Assembly: GCF_019249655.2 (NCBI RefSeq)
Contig: NZ_CP137557.1
Location: forward strand, 1,733,001-1,797,000
Source of the DNA: Segatella copri
GTDB taxonomy: Bacteria > Bacteroidota > Bacteroidia > Bacteroidales > Bacteroidaceae
Direction of reading: 5' to 3'
Length of the DNA stretch: 64,000 bases
Each line of letters opens with the position of its first letter. Positions within the stretch are counted from its first letter, which is position 1. The notes beneath the pieces are model-generated. The model was not told the DNA's origin. It saw nothing but the letters and a program-made list of their open reading frames with translations, and ran no database searches. The position numbers and the translations under genes are program-made. This document shows positions 47,150-56,628 of this stretch, piece by piece.

Positions 47150-47671
47150 ATGGAAATTATTTTGAAGCAAGATATTATCGGTCTTGGATACAAGAACGAT
47201 ATCGTAAATGTAAAGAGTGGTTATGGTCGTAACTTCCTTATCCCTACAGGTAAGGCTGTTATCGCTTCTCCAGCTGCTAAGAAGCAGTTGGCTGAGGACT
47301 TGAAGCAGCAGGCTCACAAGCTTGAGGCTATCAAGGCTGAGGCTGTTAAGAAGGGCGAGGCTCTCAATGGCATCGTTCTTACTATCGCTGCTAAGGTTAG
47401 TGCTACAGGTCAGCTCTACGGTTCTGTTAACGCTGCTACCGTTGCTGAGGAGCTCGCTAAGAAGGGCATCGAGGTTGATCGCAAGATCATCACTATGAAG
47501 GATGCTAAGAAGGTAGGCGAGTACGAGGCTACTGTACACTACCACAAGGAGGTTGAGGTTAAGGTTCCTGTTAACGTTGTTGCTGAGAACGCTCCTGTTG
47601 CAGCTCCTGCTGCTGAGGAGGCTCCAGTTGAGGCTCCTGCTACAGAGGAGGAGGCTCCAGCTGCTGAGTAA
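47150..47671 (+). CDS. rplI: 50S ribosomal protein L9
   Basis: 173 residues. The N-terminal RNA-binding domain shows DIIGLGYKNDIVNVKSGYG and NFLIPTGKAV; a long helix and a C-terminal domain follow. A C-terminal tail of about 25 residues, made of Ala/Pro/Glu repeats (APAAEEAPVEAPATEEEAP), extends beyond most homologues and is acidic and probably disordered. An AAGGAGG-like sequence precedes the ATG, which is unusual in this window. Confidence 0.95.
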   Translation: MEIILKQDIIGLGYKNDIVNVKSGYGRNFLIPTGKAVIASPAAKKQLAEDLKQQAHKLEAIKAEAVKKGEALNGIVLTIAAKVSATGQLYGSVNAATVAEELAKKGIEVDRKIITMKDAKKVGEYEATVHYHKEVEVKVPVNVVAENAPVAAPAAEEAPVEAPATEEEAPAAE

Positions 47672-47748
47672 TCCTTTAAGGATATAAAAATATCTCAAAT
47701 CGACACAAGTACGATAATTTTCGCACTGTAAAGCAAATTAATATAAAG

Positions 47749-47784
47749 AATCCCTTTTGCCGCAAGGCATTAGGGATTTTTTTT
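47749..47784 (+). terminator. Terminator after rplI
   Basis: AATCCCTTTTGCC (47749-47761) pairs with GGCATTAGGGATT (47766-47778) with two internal mismatches, followed by a long T tract. The bases up to 47825 repeat TATGTGTGTTT-type words. Confidence 0.8.
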
Positions 47785-47877
47785 GTGTTTTATGTGTGTT
47801 TGTATGTGTTTTATATGTGTTTTAAGTCCGATTCTCAGATTTTTGTTGTTTTTCTCACGTTTCTCAGTTTTTTATTG

Positions 47878-47885
47878 TACCTTTG
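47878..47885 (+). promoter_or_regulatory. Probable -7 box for fabD
   Basis: TACCTTTG followed by CAAGC. The -33 position has no clear TTTG. Leader about 60 nt. Confidence 0.5.
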
Positions 47886-47953
47886 CAAGCGAAATAAGAA
47901 AATGATTGTAGAAAAATAGAATATTAATAATAAACTAAAAAAAATAGGATAAA

Positions 47954-48841
47954 ATGAAAGCATTTGTTTTCCCTGGACAGGGTTCTCAGTTCGTAGGTAT
48001 GGGTAAGGACCTCTACGATAACAACGCATTGGCAAAAGAACTTTTTGATAAGGCCGACGAGATTCTCGGCTTCAAGATTACTGATATCATGTTCGCCGGT
48101 ACCGACGAGCAGCTCAAGGAGACCAAGGTTACACAGCCTGCCGTGTTCCTTCACTCTGTTATCTCTGCCCTCTGCCTGGGCGAGGAGTTCAACCCAGCTA
48201 TGGTGGCTGGTCACTCTCTCGGTGAGTTCTCAGCATTGGTTGCTGCCGGTGTTATGGCTTTCGAGGATGGCTTGAAGCTCGTTGCTGCGCGTGCCAACGC
48301 TATGCAGAAGGCTTGCGAGGCTAACCCTGGTACAATGGCTGCCATCATCGGCTTGCCAGACGAGAAGGTTGAGGAAATCTGCGCTGAGGTAAGCACAGAG
48401 GGCAACGTGGTGGTTGCTGCTAACTACAACTGCCCTGGTCAGCTCGTTATCTCTGGTAACGTTGACGCTATCAACGCTGCCTGCGAGAAGCTGAAGGCTG
48501 CCGGCGCTAAGCGTGCTTTGCCATTGAAGGTGGGTGGTGCTTTCCACTCTCCATTGATGCAGCCAGCCAAGGACGAACTCCAGGCTGCCATCGAGAAGAC
48601 TACATTCTCTGCACCTAAGTGCCCAGTTTACCAGAACGTAGACGGCAAGCCTCATACAGACCCAGCCGAGATTCAGCAGAACCTCATCGCCCAGCTCACA
48701 AGCTCAGTTCGCTGGACAGCTTCCGTTCAGGCTATGATTGCCGATGGTGCTGACGACTTCACAGAGTGTGGTCCTGGTAAGGCATTGCAGGGCATGATCG
48801 GCCGCATCGACAAGACTGTTGCTGCTCACGGTATCGCATAG
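47954..48841 (+). CDS. fabD: Malonyl-CoA:ACP transacylase
   Basis: Loads malonyl groups onto acyl carrier protein for fatty acid synthesis. The 295 residues show FPGQGSQFVGMGKDL at the start, the nucleophile Ser in AGHSLGEFSALV and the catalytic His in GGAFHSPLMQPA. No other fab gene is adjacent. The next gene begins only 8 bp after its stop codon. Confidence 0.95.
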   Translation: MKAFVFPGQGSQFVGMGKDLYDNNALAKELFDKADEILGFKITDIMFAGTDEQLKETKVTQPAVFLHSVISALCLGEEFNPAMVAGHSLGEFSALVAAGVMAFEDGLKLVAARANAMQKACEANPGTMAAIIGLPDEKVEEICAEVSTEGNVVVAANYNCPGQLVISGNVDAINAACEKLKAAGAKRALPLKVGGAFHSPLMQPAKDELQAAIEKTTFSAPKCPVYQNVDGKPHTDPAEIQQNLIAQLTSSVRWTASVQAMIADGADDFTECGPGKALQGMIGRIDKTVAAHGIA

Positions 48842-48849
48842 TTTTTTGT

Positions 48850-51042
48850 ATGGAGAAAAAAATCGTAATCTATCAGGTTCTTCCACGTCTCTTTGGCAAT
48901 GGTAACACCACTTGCAAGGAGAATGGAACCATCGAGGAAAATGGTTGCGGAAAACTGAATAACTTTACCGACGATGTGTTGGCCCGTATCCATGATATGG
49001 GCTTCACACACGTCTGGTACACAGGTGTGATTCGCCACGCCACCCAGACAAACTACTCTTCTTATGGAATTCCTACCCAGCATGCCGAGGTGGTGAAGGG
49101 CAAGGCAGGTTCGCCATACGCCATCACCGACTATTATGACATCGACCCCGATTTGGCGGTGAACGTGAGCATGCGAATGAAGGAGTGGGAGAGTCTCATC
49201 GAGCGCACGCACAAAGCAGGCATGAAGGTAATCATGGATTTCGTGCCAAACCATGTGGCCCGAGAGTATCATTCCATTTGTAAACCAGCAGGTGTACGAG
49301 ATTTAGGAGAAGATGATGATCCGAACATGCATTTCTCTACCAGGAATAATTTCTATTATGCCTGGGGTGATCTGGATTTGAACGAGATTCGTCATTCTAA
49401 GCCAGAATTCAAGGCTTTTCATGCTAAAGACGCTAAAATTTATGAGCAATACAAGGAGAGCCCTGCCAAGGCCACGGGTAACGACCGCTTTGACAACCGC
49501 CCTGGCTGCAACGACTGGTATGAGACCGTGAAGCTCAACTATGGTGTGGATTATTGTGATGCCGGAGGCAGAAGCTATCATTACGAGCCGGTGCCAAGCA
49601 CCTGGGGCAAGATGACCGATATTCTGCTCTTCTGGGCAAGTAAGGGTGTGGATGGCTTCCGCTGCGACATGGCAGAGATGGTGCCTACTGCATTCTGGTC
49701 TTATGCCACCCAGATTCTGAAGGCGAAGTATCCTCACATCGTGGTTATCGGCGAGGTATATGATCCTAACCAGTATCGCAACTACGTGAAGGCAGGCTTC
49801 GATTATCTCTACGATAAGGTGGGCATGTACGATTGTCTGCGTGGTGTGATTCGCGGCGAGCGTCCGGCAGCCAGCATCACCCATGAGTGGCAGGTGGTGG
49901 ATGATATCCGCCAGCACATGCTCTATTTCCTTGAGAATCATGACGAGCAGCGCATCGCCAGCGATTTCTTCTGCGGCAGTGCCATGAAGGCGATTCCTGC
50001 GGCAGCCATGAGCCTCTTCTTCCAGAAGAATCCTTTCATGCTTTACAGCGGACAGGAGTTTGGCGAGAAGGGTATGGACAAGGAGGGATTCAGCGGCAGA
50101 GACGGCAGAACCACGATATTCGACTACTGGAGCCCGTCTACCCTGACTCATGCCTATCAGGATTCGGCCGATGGGACCCTGACTCCGGAGCAGAAGTATC
50201 TGGCAGCCACCTATCGTCAGCTTCTCCGACTTGCCAACGAGGAGAAGGCGCTTCGCGAGGGTGATACCTTCGACCTGATGTATGTGAATCCGGGTTCAGA
50301 GAATTTCGACCCGCGAACCAACTTTGCCTTCCTTCGCAAGAAGGATGATGAAGTGATGCTCATCGTGCTCAACTTTGCTCAGGAGGCCCGCCAGCTGCAG
50401 GTTTGCATCCCTGGCCATGCCTTCGATTTCTTCCAGATAGCAGAAGAGGAGGTGCTCGTTACAGAGCTGTTCTCGGGTGGTAAGAAGAAGGTAGAGTTGA
50501 AGAAGGACGGGGTATTCCCGATATCAATGGATGCCAACGGAGTAAGAATCTATAAATTCAATGTCAAGATGGAGGAGACTGATTTCATATTGAATGAGCA
50601 TCACAAGGAGGAGTTCCCTCCTGCTCATACGGCTGAGCATCTGCTCAACCAGTTGATGGTTCGTATATTTGGTTGCGAGCGCAGCAAGAATGCCCATATC
50701 GAGCGCAAGAAGAGCAAGATGACCTTCGTGGTTGATCACAAGCCTACCCGTCAGGAGGAGAAGGCGATCGAGACGGAGATGAATCGCCTGATAGAGCTTG
50801 ATATGCCAGTGACCTACGAGTTTGTGGATCGTGACCACATCCCAGCTGGTGTGAAGATAGACCGTCTTCCAGACGATGCCAGCGACACCTTGCGTCTGGT
50901 TCGCATTGGCGACTACGATGTTTGTCCATGCATTGGCAAGCACGTGCGTTCAACGGCTCAGATTGGCAAGTTTGTTTTGCTTGGTACGAATTGGGATGAG
51001 CATGCTCACTCATTGCGTATCCGCTTCAAGATTGTGCAGTAA
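48850..51042 (+). CDS. GH13 alpha-amylase-family enzyme fused to an AlaX-type tRNA-editing domain
   Basis: 730 residues in one frame. Residues 1-570 form a GH13 protein without signal peptide: region I MDFVPNHV, region II GFRCDMAEM with nucleophile Asp273, region III GEVYDP with acid/base Glu302, region IV ENHDEQ with Asp365, then a C-terminal beta domain. Residues about 575-730 match the editing domain of AlaRS and AlaX: HTAEH (His593, His597) and CIGKH (Cys694, His698) provide the complete zinc site that hydrolyses mischarged Ser-tRNA(Ala). No stop or frameshift separates the parts, although a Met (574) at the junction could serve as an internal start. The gene follows fabD by 8 bp. Confidence 0.88.
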   Translation: MEKKIVIYQVLPRLFGNGNTTCKENGTIEENGCGKLNNFTDDVLARIHDMGFTHVWYTGVIRHATQTNYSSYGIPTQHAEVVKGKAGSPYAITDYYDIDPDLAVNVSMRMKEWESLIERTHKAGMKVIMDFVPNHVAREYHSICKPAGVRDLGEDDDPNMHFSTRNNFYYAWGDLDLNEIRHSKPEFKAFHAKDAKIYEQYKESPAKATGNDRFDNRPGCNDWYETVKLNYGVDYCDAGGRSYHYEPVPSTWGKMTDILLFWASKGVDGFRCDMAEMVPTAFWSYATQILKAKYPHIVVIGEVYDPNQYRNYVKAGFDYLYDKVGMYDCLRGVIRGERPAASITHEWQVVDDIRQHMLYFLENHDEQRIASDFFCGSAMKAIPAAAMSLFFQKNPFMLYSGQEFGEKGMDKEGFSGRDGRTTIFDYWSPSTLTHAYQDSADGTLTPEQKYLAATYRQLLRLANEEKALREGDTFDLMYVNPGSENFDPRTNFAFLRKKDDEVMLIVLNFAQEARQLQVCIPGHAFDFFQIAEEEVLVTELFSGGKKKVELKKDGVFPISMDANGVRIYKFNVKMEETDFILNEHHKEEFPPAHTAEHLLNQLMVRIFGCERSKNAHIERKKSKMTFVVDHKPTRQEEKAIETEMNRLIELDMPVTYEFVDRDHIPAGVKIDRLPDDASDTLRLVRIGDYDVCPCIGKHVRSTAQIGKFVLLGTNWDEHAHSLRIRFKIVQ

Positions 51043-51102
51043 TCGTTGATGCATTGCATTGACCCGATAGCCTGTAGTTTCTTTTCAGGCTTATTTCCCG
51101 AT

Positions 51103-51145
51103 AAAGGGCATATGGTTGTTTTTCAGGCAGCTGTATGCCCTTTTT
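51103..51145 (+). terminator. Terminator after the amylase fusion gene
   Basis: AAAGGGCAT (51103-51111) pairs with ATGCCCTTT (51135-51143), followed by further T. The loop is 23 nt. Confidence 0.65.
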
Positions 51146-51150
51146 CTCTT

Positions 51151-51220
51151 TCTCTTTCTTCATCTTCTCCTCTGTGCCCCTCTCTTTCTTCATCTTCTCC
51201 TTTGTGCCCTTCTCTTTCTT
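51151..51220 (+). repeat. 30-bp tandem repeat, 2.3 copies
   Basis: Pyrimidine-rich unit TCTCTTTCTTCATCTTCTCC plus TCTGTGCCCC at 51151-51180 and, with two changes, at 51181-51210, then a partial copy to 51220. Short ORFs across it are repeats of SLSSSSPLCP and not credible. Confidence 0.8.
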
Positions 51221-51609
51221 TTTTCCGGAATCACGGGTGTAAAGTTACGGCTATTTTCCGATACCGCCAAAAATCACCCTGCAGAGTTATGTGAAATTCC
51301 GTTAAAATATCGGGGGATATGCGTTAAAGAAAATAACTCGCTCAAAATTGGGCTTTGATTGAAAATCAAGAAGTTGGGCGTTTGCCTATATTATATAGGT
51401 AACAATATGGAAACGAGCGGACTTCTGCTCGTTTCTGTATTTTGCAATATGCAAAGAACGCCTTAATTCGGGGACAAAGATACGACAATTTTCTAAATAT
51501 CCCATAATTAGCTAGGAGAAATTTATGGAATTTAGAACTTTTTTTGTAAAATCTGATGCTTAGCAACACAATATGCATCCAAAAACAAACAGCTGTATTC
51601 GGACATAGC
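51221..51609. other. Non-coding boundary between core genes and the peptide island
   Basis: Contains GAGTTAT...ATAACTC inverted words (about 51286 and 51344), a hairpin GAAACGAGC/GCTCGTTTC (51410-51418 with 51427-51435) that may terminate the island operon on the minus strand, and AT-rich sequence with GGGGACAAAGATACGAC. No integrase or obvious attachment repeat is visible. The end of an inserted element could lie here. Confidence 0.4.
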
Positions 51610-52080
51610 TTATCCGAAAACCTGCTGCCATAACGTTCTGTTGCTGACGATGATTCTCACATCAGCTTTCATATACTTTTGCAGTATAGGAGTATTTTGC
51701 CCCTGTGTGCTCATTGTGGCTATTGCCATAAAATAGTTGCCATCTTCCCTATGTATGAGCTTGACTTTATGGCTTACAATGTTGCAGTTATAAGATGTAT
51801 TGTCGTTGCCCTCAAAAGAAACATGAGCCGTCCTTGGCTCATCGAAAAGATACAAATACTTGTATGGTACAAACACCTGCATCGTTCTTTGATTGACGAC
51901 CTCACCATTAGCCTCTATGGATATAGGATAAGGTATCTTGTAGAAAGCAACTGCGAGGGCGAGGACTATTATCGTAATGACAACCGTTCCCAAGCTGACG
52001 AGGCGAGGAGGAACCTTGCCTATCACGTTCCTCACCTTCTCGCTTCTCAATTCGATATTATCTGATTCTTTTTGTTCCAT
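51610..52080 (-). CDS. Very short HlyD-like membrane-fusion protein, 156 aa
   Basis: The N-terminus (ELRSEKVRNVIGKVPP) followed by one membrane helix (about 28-48) matches the start of Bacteroidota HlyD-family partners of C39-ABC exporters. The rest (GEVVNQRTMQVFVPYKYL to the end) looks like a beta-barrel domain. The lipoyl domain and the long coiled-coil hairpin that normally reach an outer-membrane channel are missing, and no remnant of them is seen. It is the last gene of the operon, 12 bp after the exporter. It could be a minimal adaptor or a deletion product. Confidence 0.6.
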   Translation of the reverse strand: MEQKESDNIELRSEKVRNVIGKVPPRLVSLGTVVITIIVLALAVAFYKIPYPISIEANGEVVNQRTMQVFVPYKYLYLFDEPRTAHVSFEGNDNTSYNCNIVSHKVKLIHREDGNYFMAIATMSTQGQNTPILQKYMKADVRIIVSNRTLWQQVFG

Positions 52081-52092
52081 ATCAAACGCTTT

Positions 52093-54300
52093 TTAGTTTC
52101 CCAATTCCAACTGATTCTTCACAAGATTATAGTATGCCCCTCGCTTGGCGGTCAAAGACTCATGGTTGCCTATCTCAACCACCTTTCCTTGGTCGATGAC
52201 CACGATTTGGTCGGCATTCTTCACAGTGCTTAGGCGATGAGCCACAATCACAACCGTCTTTCCTTTGTAGAACTTATCCAAGTTCTCTACGATGCTTCTC
52301 TCATTGTTGGCATCGAGCGAGTTGGTCGCCTCGTCAAGGAAGATGTAGTCGGGATTCTTATACACCGCCCTTGCTATCAAGATACGCTGTTTCTGTCCTT
52401 GGCTCAGTCCCACGCCATCACGCCCAATCTTAGTGTTGAACTTCAGAGGCAAAGCCATCACGTAATCCTTGATGCAAGCAATCTCGGCAGCTTTCAACAA
52501 CCGTTCCTTATCTATATCGCCATCATCAACAGCAATATTTCTAGCGATACTCTCCGAGAAGATAACACCATCCTGCATGACAACACCACATTGTCTGCGC
52601 CACCATTTCTTGTTGAGCTTGTTAATGTTGGTATTGCCAATGTTGATTTGTCCCTCCAAGACAGAATAATAACCTAGCATCAAGCGGATGAGGGTGGTCT
52701 TTCCACTGCCAGAAGCACCAACAATGGCTGTCACCTTACCTTGCGGAATGTGAATATTCACATCGTCTATGGTCTTACGCAAAGCATGTGGGTCGTACTT
52801 GAACATGATGTTCTTGATGTCAATGCCCCCATTCTTATCTTCAATAGAAGTTAGCAAGCCTTCCTTTCCATTCTCATCATCTATCTGGTGAATCTCGTTG
52901 ATTCGCTCCAAGCTAATCTTCACATCTTGCAGGGAATAGAAGAAATTCATCAGTTGCTCCACAGGCGAGTTGAGTTGACCGATGATGTATTGCACAGCGA
53001 GCATCATACCGAGTGTCATTTGACCATGAATCACGGCGGTTGCTGCGACTACTGTGATGATGATGTTCTTCACCTCGTTGATGAAGATACTTCCTGCCTC
53101 CTGTGTCTGCTGGAGTTTGAGTGATTTCATCTGCACCCCGAATAGGTCTGCTTGCGTGTCCTCCCATTCCCATCTTCTGCGCTGCTCACAATCCTGCAAC
53201 TTAATTTCCTGCATGGAAGTGATAAACTCATAAGTTTTGTTATTGTTGATGGCTTGCTGTTCGAACAACTCATAGTCAAGCACCTTTCTTCGCTTCAAGA
53301 ACAAGGTCATCCATGCACCATAGAGGATGCTGCCCAACAAGAAGATGACAAAAACTAACTTGTTATAGAAAAGCAATACCACCGAGAACACCACGAAGGT
53401 AAGCATGGCAAAGGTGATGTTGAGCGTCTGCTGAGTAAGGAAGTTATTCACACGGCTATGGTCGTTCATCCTCTGCATCAAGTCACCCATGAGTTTCGTG
53501 TCAAAGAAAGACATCGGCAACTTCAAGAGCTTGATGAAGAAGTCGCTAACCAATGAAATGTTGATTCGCAGGGATATGTTAAGCAACAACCATCTGCGGA
53601 TAAAGTCGATAGCCGTTCTACTGATGGTTAACGTTAACTGTCCTAACAGGATAAGCCAAACGAAGCCTATGTCTTGATTTTTGATACCGACATCCACAAT
53701 GGACTGAGTGAGGAATGGCAGGACTAGTTGCAAGAGACTTCCAACAACCAACCCCAAGATGATTTGTCCGAAATACTTGCGATATTTCCTCACATACCCA
53801 AGGAGAAAGCGGAAAGACCTCTTCTCTTTGATATTCTCTTCACCTTGCATCTTATAAGTAAAGAAAGCAGGAGTGGTTTCCAAGAACATAGCAATGCCCT
53901 TGTCCTCATCATTGGATTTCGTACTTATCCAATGCTTTTTGAATTCTTCAAGATTGTAAGTCACCAATCCCTTTCCTGGGTCAGCAACATAGAATTTCTT
54001 TCCTTTTTTGACTTTATGCAAGACCACAAAGTGATTTTGGTTCCAATGAAGAATGCAAGGCAAAGGAGCTTCACTTAGCATTATGGTTGTAGTTCTAGCA
54101 CATGTTGTCTGCAAGCCAAGAGTATTGGCAGCCTCATTGATACCTAATAAAGACACTCCCTCTGTAGTAGCAAAACAAAGTTTCGACAGAGAATCTACAG
54201 AGTATCCTCTGCCGAAATATTTACATACCATTTGCAAGCAGGCTATTCCGCATTGCATGGAATCATACTGATGCGCAATTGAAAATTTCCTATCATTCAT
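52093..54300 (-). CDS. Peptidase-containing ABC exporter (C39 family)
   Basis: 735 residues. The N-terminal C39 domain carries the catalytic Cys17 in QYDSMQCGIACLQM, the His in NHFVVLHKV and the Asp in VADPGKG; it would cut the precursor after its double Gly. Six membrane segments follow (about 165-440). The ATPase has Walker A GASGSGKTT, signature LSQGQKQR and Walker B IFLDEATNSLD. All active residues are present. It would cleave and export the peptide across the inner membrane. Confidence 0.93.
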   Translation of the reverse strand: MNDRKFSIAHQYDSMQCGIACLQMVCKYFGRGYSVDSLSKLCFATTEGVSLLGINEAANTLGLQTTCARTTTIMLSEAPLPCILHWNQNHFVVLHKVKKGKKFYVADPGKGLVTYNLEEFKKHWISTKSNDEDKGIAMFLETTPAFFTYKMQGEENIKEKRSFRFLLGYVRKYRKYFGQIILGLVVGSLLQLVLPFLTQSIVDVGIKNQDIGFVWLILLGQLTLTISRTAIDFIRRWLLLNISLRINISLVSDFFIKLLKLPMSFFDTKLMGDLMQRMNDHSRVNNFLTQQTLNITFAMLTFVVFSVVLLFYNKLVFVIFLLGSILYGAWMTLFLKRRKVLDYELFEQQAINNNKTYEFITSMQEIKLQDCEQRRRWEWEDTQADLFGVQMKSLKLQQTQEAGSIFINEVKNIIITVVAATAVIHGQMTLGMMLAVQYIIGQLNSPVEQLMNFFYSLQDVKISLERINEIHQIDDENGKEGLLTSIEDKNGGIDIKNIMFKYDPHALRKTIDDVNIHIPQGKVTAIVGASGSGKTTLIRLMLGYYSVLEGQINIGNTNINKLNKKWWRRQCGVVMQDGVIFSESIARNIAVDDGDIDKERLLKAAEIACIKDYVMALPLKFNTKIGRDGVGLSQGQKQRILIARAVYKNPDYIFLDEATNSLDANNERSIVENLDKFYKGKTVVIVAHRLSTVKNADQIVVIDQGKVVEIGNHESLTAKRGAYYNLVKNQLELGN

Positions 54301-54303
54301 TTT

Positions 54304-56628
54304 TTAGATTCTGTCACGTTGTTCCTTACCCGCTCCACTTCCTTTATATTTGTTCTTTATAGAGTTGAAGCGATAACTTATAGTTAAAGAATACTCGGTC
54401 GTAGAGAAATTATGATACCTTATTTCTCGCATTGTACCAGAATAGAGTCTGCTGCTAGAATTTCCTGTTCCAAACAAATTATAGGCATCGAAATATATGG
54501 TCAATCGACGCTTTAACATGGACTTATAAATTGACAAATTGGTACAAAAATACCCTTTGTCATAATAGGTAGCCTTATCATCTCCTGTTGTTTGTACGTT
54601 AATTCCTAAAGTTGCCGTGAGAAATTTGGTGTCGAATGTATTAGCCATACGAATACTAGCTAATAAATGACCTAATTTATGATTATCATGAGTATTCATA
54701 TCAAACCATTGTTTTTGAACCATCATTCGACAAGAAGGCGACCATATACCTATTTTTGGACTGACATTAAAAGAAGCCGTAAATAAATCAAAGGACTTCC
54801 AGTTTACAGTTTGTACCATGGCAATTCGAGGATTATCCTTATAGGACTGAGAATATAGCAACAAAGGATCTGAAATATGTGAATACATCATGTTTACACT
54901 CATCCACTTATATGATATATCATAACTCACGTTACGACTTAGCTGTGATACAAGATATGGATTTCCTGCCTCATAAGTATATTTGTTGTCATATTGAATA
55001 CTATTTCTCATTGCATAGTATGACGGTCTTTGAATATCCGTTCCATGTCCTAATTGCATCTGCCAATTACCTAGTGACAAAGAAAGCATAAATGAAGGAA
55101 GGAAATTCCGATACACATGGCTTTGGTCAAACTTATTAGATTCATTTTCATGATAGTTATAATTTAAAAGTTCATATCGTAATCCTAATTGAAGTTTTAA
55201 TGCCCCAATTTTCCTACTGTAATCCCAAAATGCAGAAGCTAACGACTCCTCGATACGACCATCTTTATCCTCAAGAACCCCTATAGGCTGAATTATATAA
55301 TTATTGTCACGATTACATTTGGAATATTCACCGCCTACAGAAATCACGCCTTTTAAACAGGGAATTGTCACCAATAACTTTGAAGCGACAAGATTATTCT
55401 TTGTGTTGTTTTTAGAATCTACCAGTATGTTTTGCTCCTCTTTTTCTATTTCCTGATAAGCTTCTTGAGTCATAGAAGATTCCTTTTTTTTATTCCAAAG
55501 CCAATCTAAGTTAAAATCAAAACCGACTTTTCCAATTTTCCCTACATAATACATATTGTTGGTAACAGAAGACACCTGCTCAGGAGTCCAAATCTTGCTA
55601 AATGAGTTTTCTGTCAATTGCAAGTCATAAAACACCATTGACTTCATATTCGCAACCCCCTTATTGCTAGGCATACGATTATAACTAATGCTTGTTCCTA
55701 CAGCATGATTTGGAGCAATTTGATAAGTAGCTTCCAAACGTGAATATAGTTGCCGGTATCTACCTTCACGTTCGAAGTTACTCACTTGTCTCCATGTATT
55801 ATCTGTAAAAGTGAGCTGTTGCAAATTCTTGTCGCTTTGACGATGGCTTTCTCTTGCATAAAGAGTGGCAGAAATACCGAACCCACCTTTAAGGTAATTT
55901 AAATTTAATTGTTCATAACCACTTGTTCTATTTTTTTCATTAATTGCTCCATAACTTCTCACATTTGCGCCTAATCCTTCACCTGCTTTGTTCTTAAGAG
56001 ATATACGCACGACAGCTTTTGCGCTAGCTTCATATCTAGCACCTGGATTATTTATTACCTCAATAAATTTCACATCTTCAGATTGTAAACGTTCCAATTC
56101 CGTCATGTCCCTAACGAGTCTTCCATTTATATAAACAATTGGCTCACCCCGTCCAAAGACTTCTATTTTATTTTCTTGAACTATCAGCTGCGGTATCTTG
56201 TCCAACAAGTTGTAGATGTTTCCTGCTTTTTCAAGAATAGAACCATTGACAGTGGTGATTACACCACCATCTCTAATAATGGTCTTAGGAAGTTTTGACT
56301 TAACCACCACAGCATCAAGACCATGGACATTATCTAAAAGTTTAATCTTACCAAGATTCGTTTTCCCCTTATAAGCAATAAACAAAGTCTGATAACCAAC
56401 TGAAGATAATTTTAGAATTCCATAAGATTCGCCATTATATAGAGTGAAATCCCCATTTTGTCCACTAGTCGTACCCTTTATAAAAGTAGAATCTTGAGTA
56501 TTCAATAAAACAATATTGACATATGGCAATGGCTTACCATTACTATCCACAACCTTACCGATGACCTCTTGTGCCATCAGAAAGGTTGTAATAGATAACA
56601 TACTAAAAAGCAAAAATAATTTCTTCAT
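54304..56628 (-). CDS. Outer-membrane beta-barrel protein, TonB-receptor-like
   Basis: 774 residues: signal peptide (MKKLFLLFSMLSITTFLMAQ), a carboxypeptidase-regulatory-like domain (VIGKVVDSNGKPLPYVNIVLL), a plug-like domain (ITTVNGSILEKAGNIYNLLDKIPQL, INGRLVRDMTELERL) and a large C-terminal barrel of the OMP_b-brl_3 type. It overlaps the maturase gene by 4 bp (ATGA) and precedes the exporter by 3 bp, so it is part of the peptide system. It may be the outer-membrane exit or, as a TonB-dependent receptor, take the product back up. The coding sequence is clearly AT-richer than the core genes. Confidence 0.8.
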   Translation of the reverse strand: MKKLFLLFSMLSITTFLMAQEVIGKVVDSNGKPLPYVNIVLLNTQDSTFIKGTTSGQNGDFTLYNGESYGILKLSSVGYQTLFIAYKGKTNLGKIKLLDNVHGLDAVVVKSKLPKTIIRDGGVITTVNGSILEKAGNIYNLLDKIPQLIVQENKIEVFGRGEPIVYINGRLVRDMTELERLQSEDVKFIEVINNPGARYEASAKAVVRISLKNKAGEGLGANVRSYGAINEKNRTSGYEQLNLNYLKGGFGISATLYARESHRQSDKNLQQLTFTDNTWRQVSNFEREGRYRQLYSRLEATYQIAPNHAVGTSISYNRMPSNKGVANMKSMVFYDLQLTENSFSKIWTPEQVSSVTNNMYYVGKIGKVGFDFNLDWLWNKKKESSMTQEAYQEIEKEEQNILVDSKNNTKNNLVASKLLVTIPCLKGVISVGGEYSKCNRDNNYIIQPIGVLEDKDGRIEESLASAFWDYSRKIGALKLQLGLRYELLNYNYHENESNKFDQSHVYRNFLPSFMLSLSLGNWQMQLGHGTDIQRPSYYAMRNSIQYDNKYTYEAGNPYLVSQLSRNVSYDISYKWMSVNMMYSHISDPLLLYSQSYKDNPRIAMVQTVNWKSFDLFTASFNVSPKIGIWSPSCRMMVQKQWFDMNTHDNHKLGHLLASIRMANTFDTKFLTATLGINVQTTGDDKATYYDKGYFCTNLSIYKSMLKRRLTIYFDAYNLFGTGNSSSRLYSGTMREIRYHNFSTTEYSLTISYRFNSIKNKYKGSGAGKEQRDRI

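Noticed and set aside
51046..51358. Two overlapping ORFs of about 80 codons after the amylase fusion gene
   Set aside because: They translate a pyrimidine tandem repeat and a terminator in different frames.
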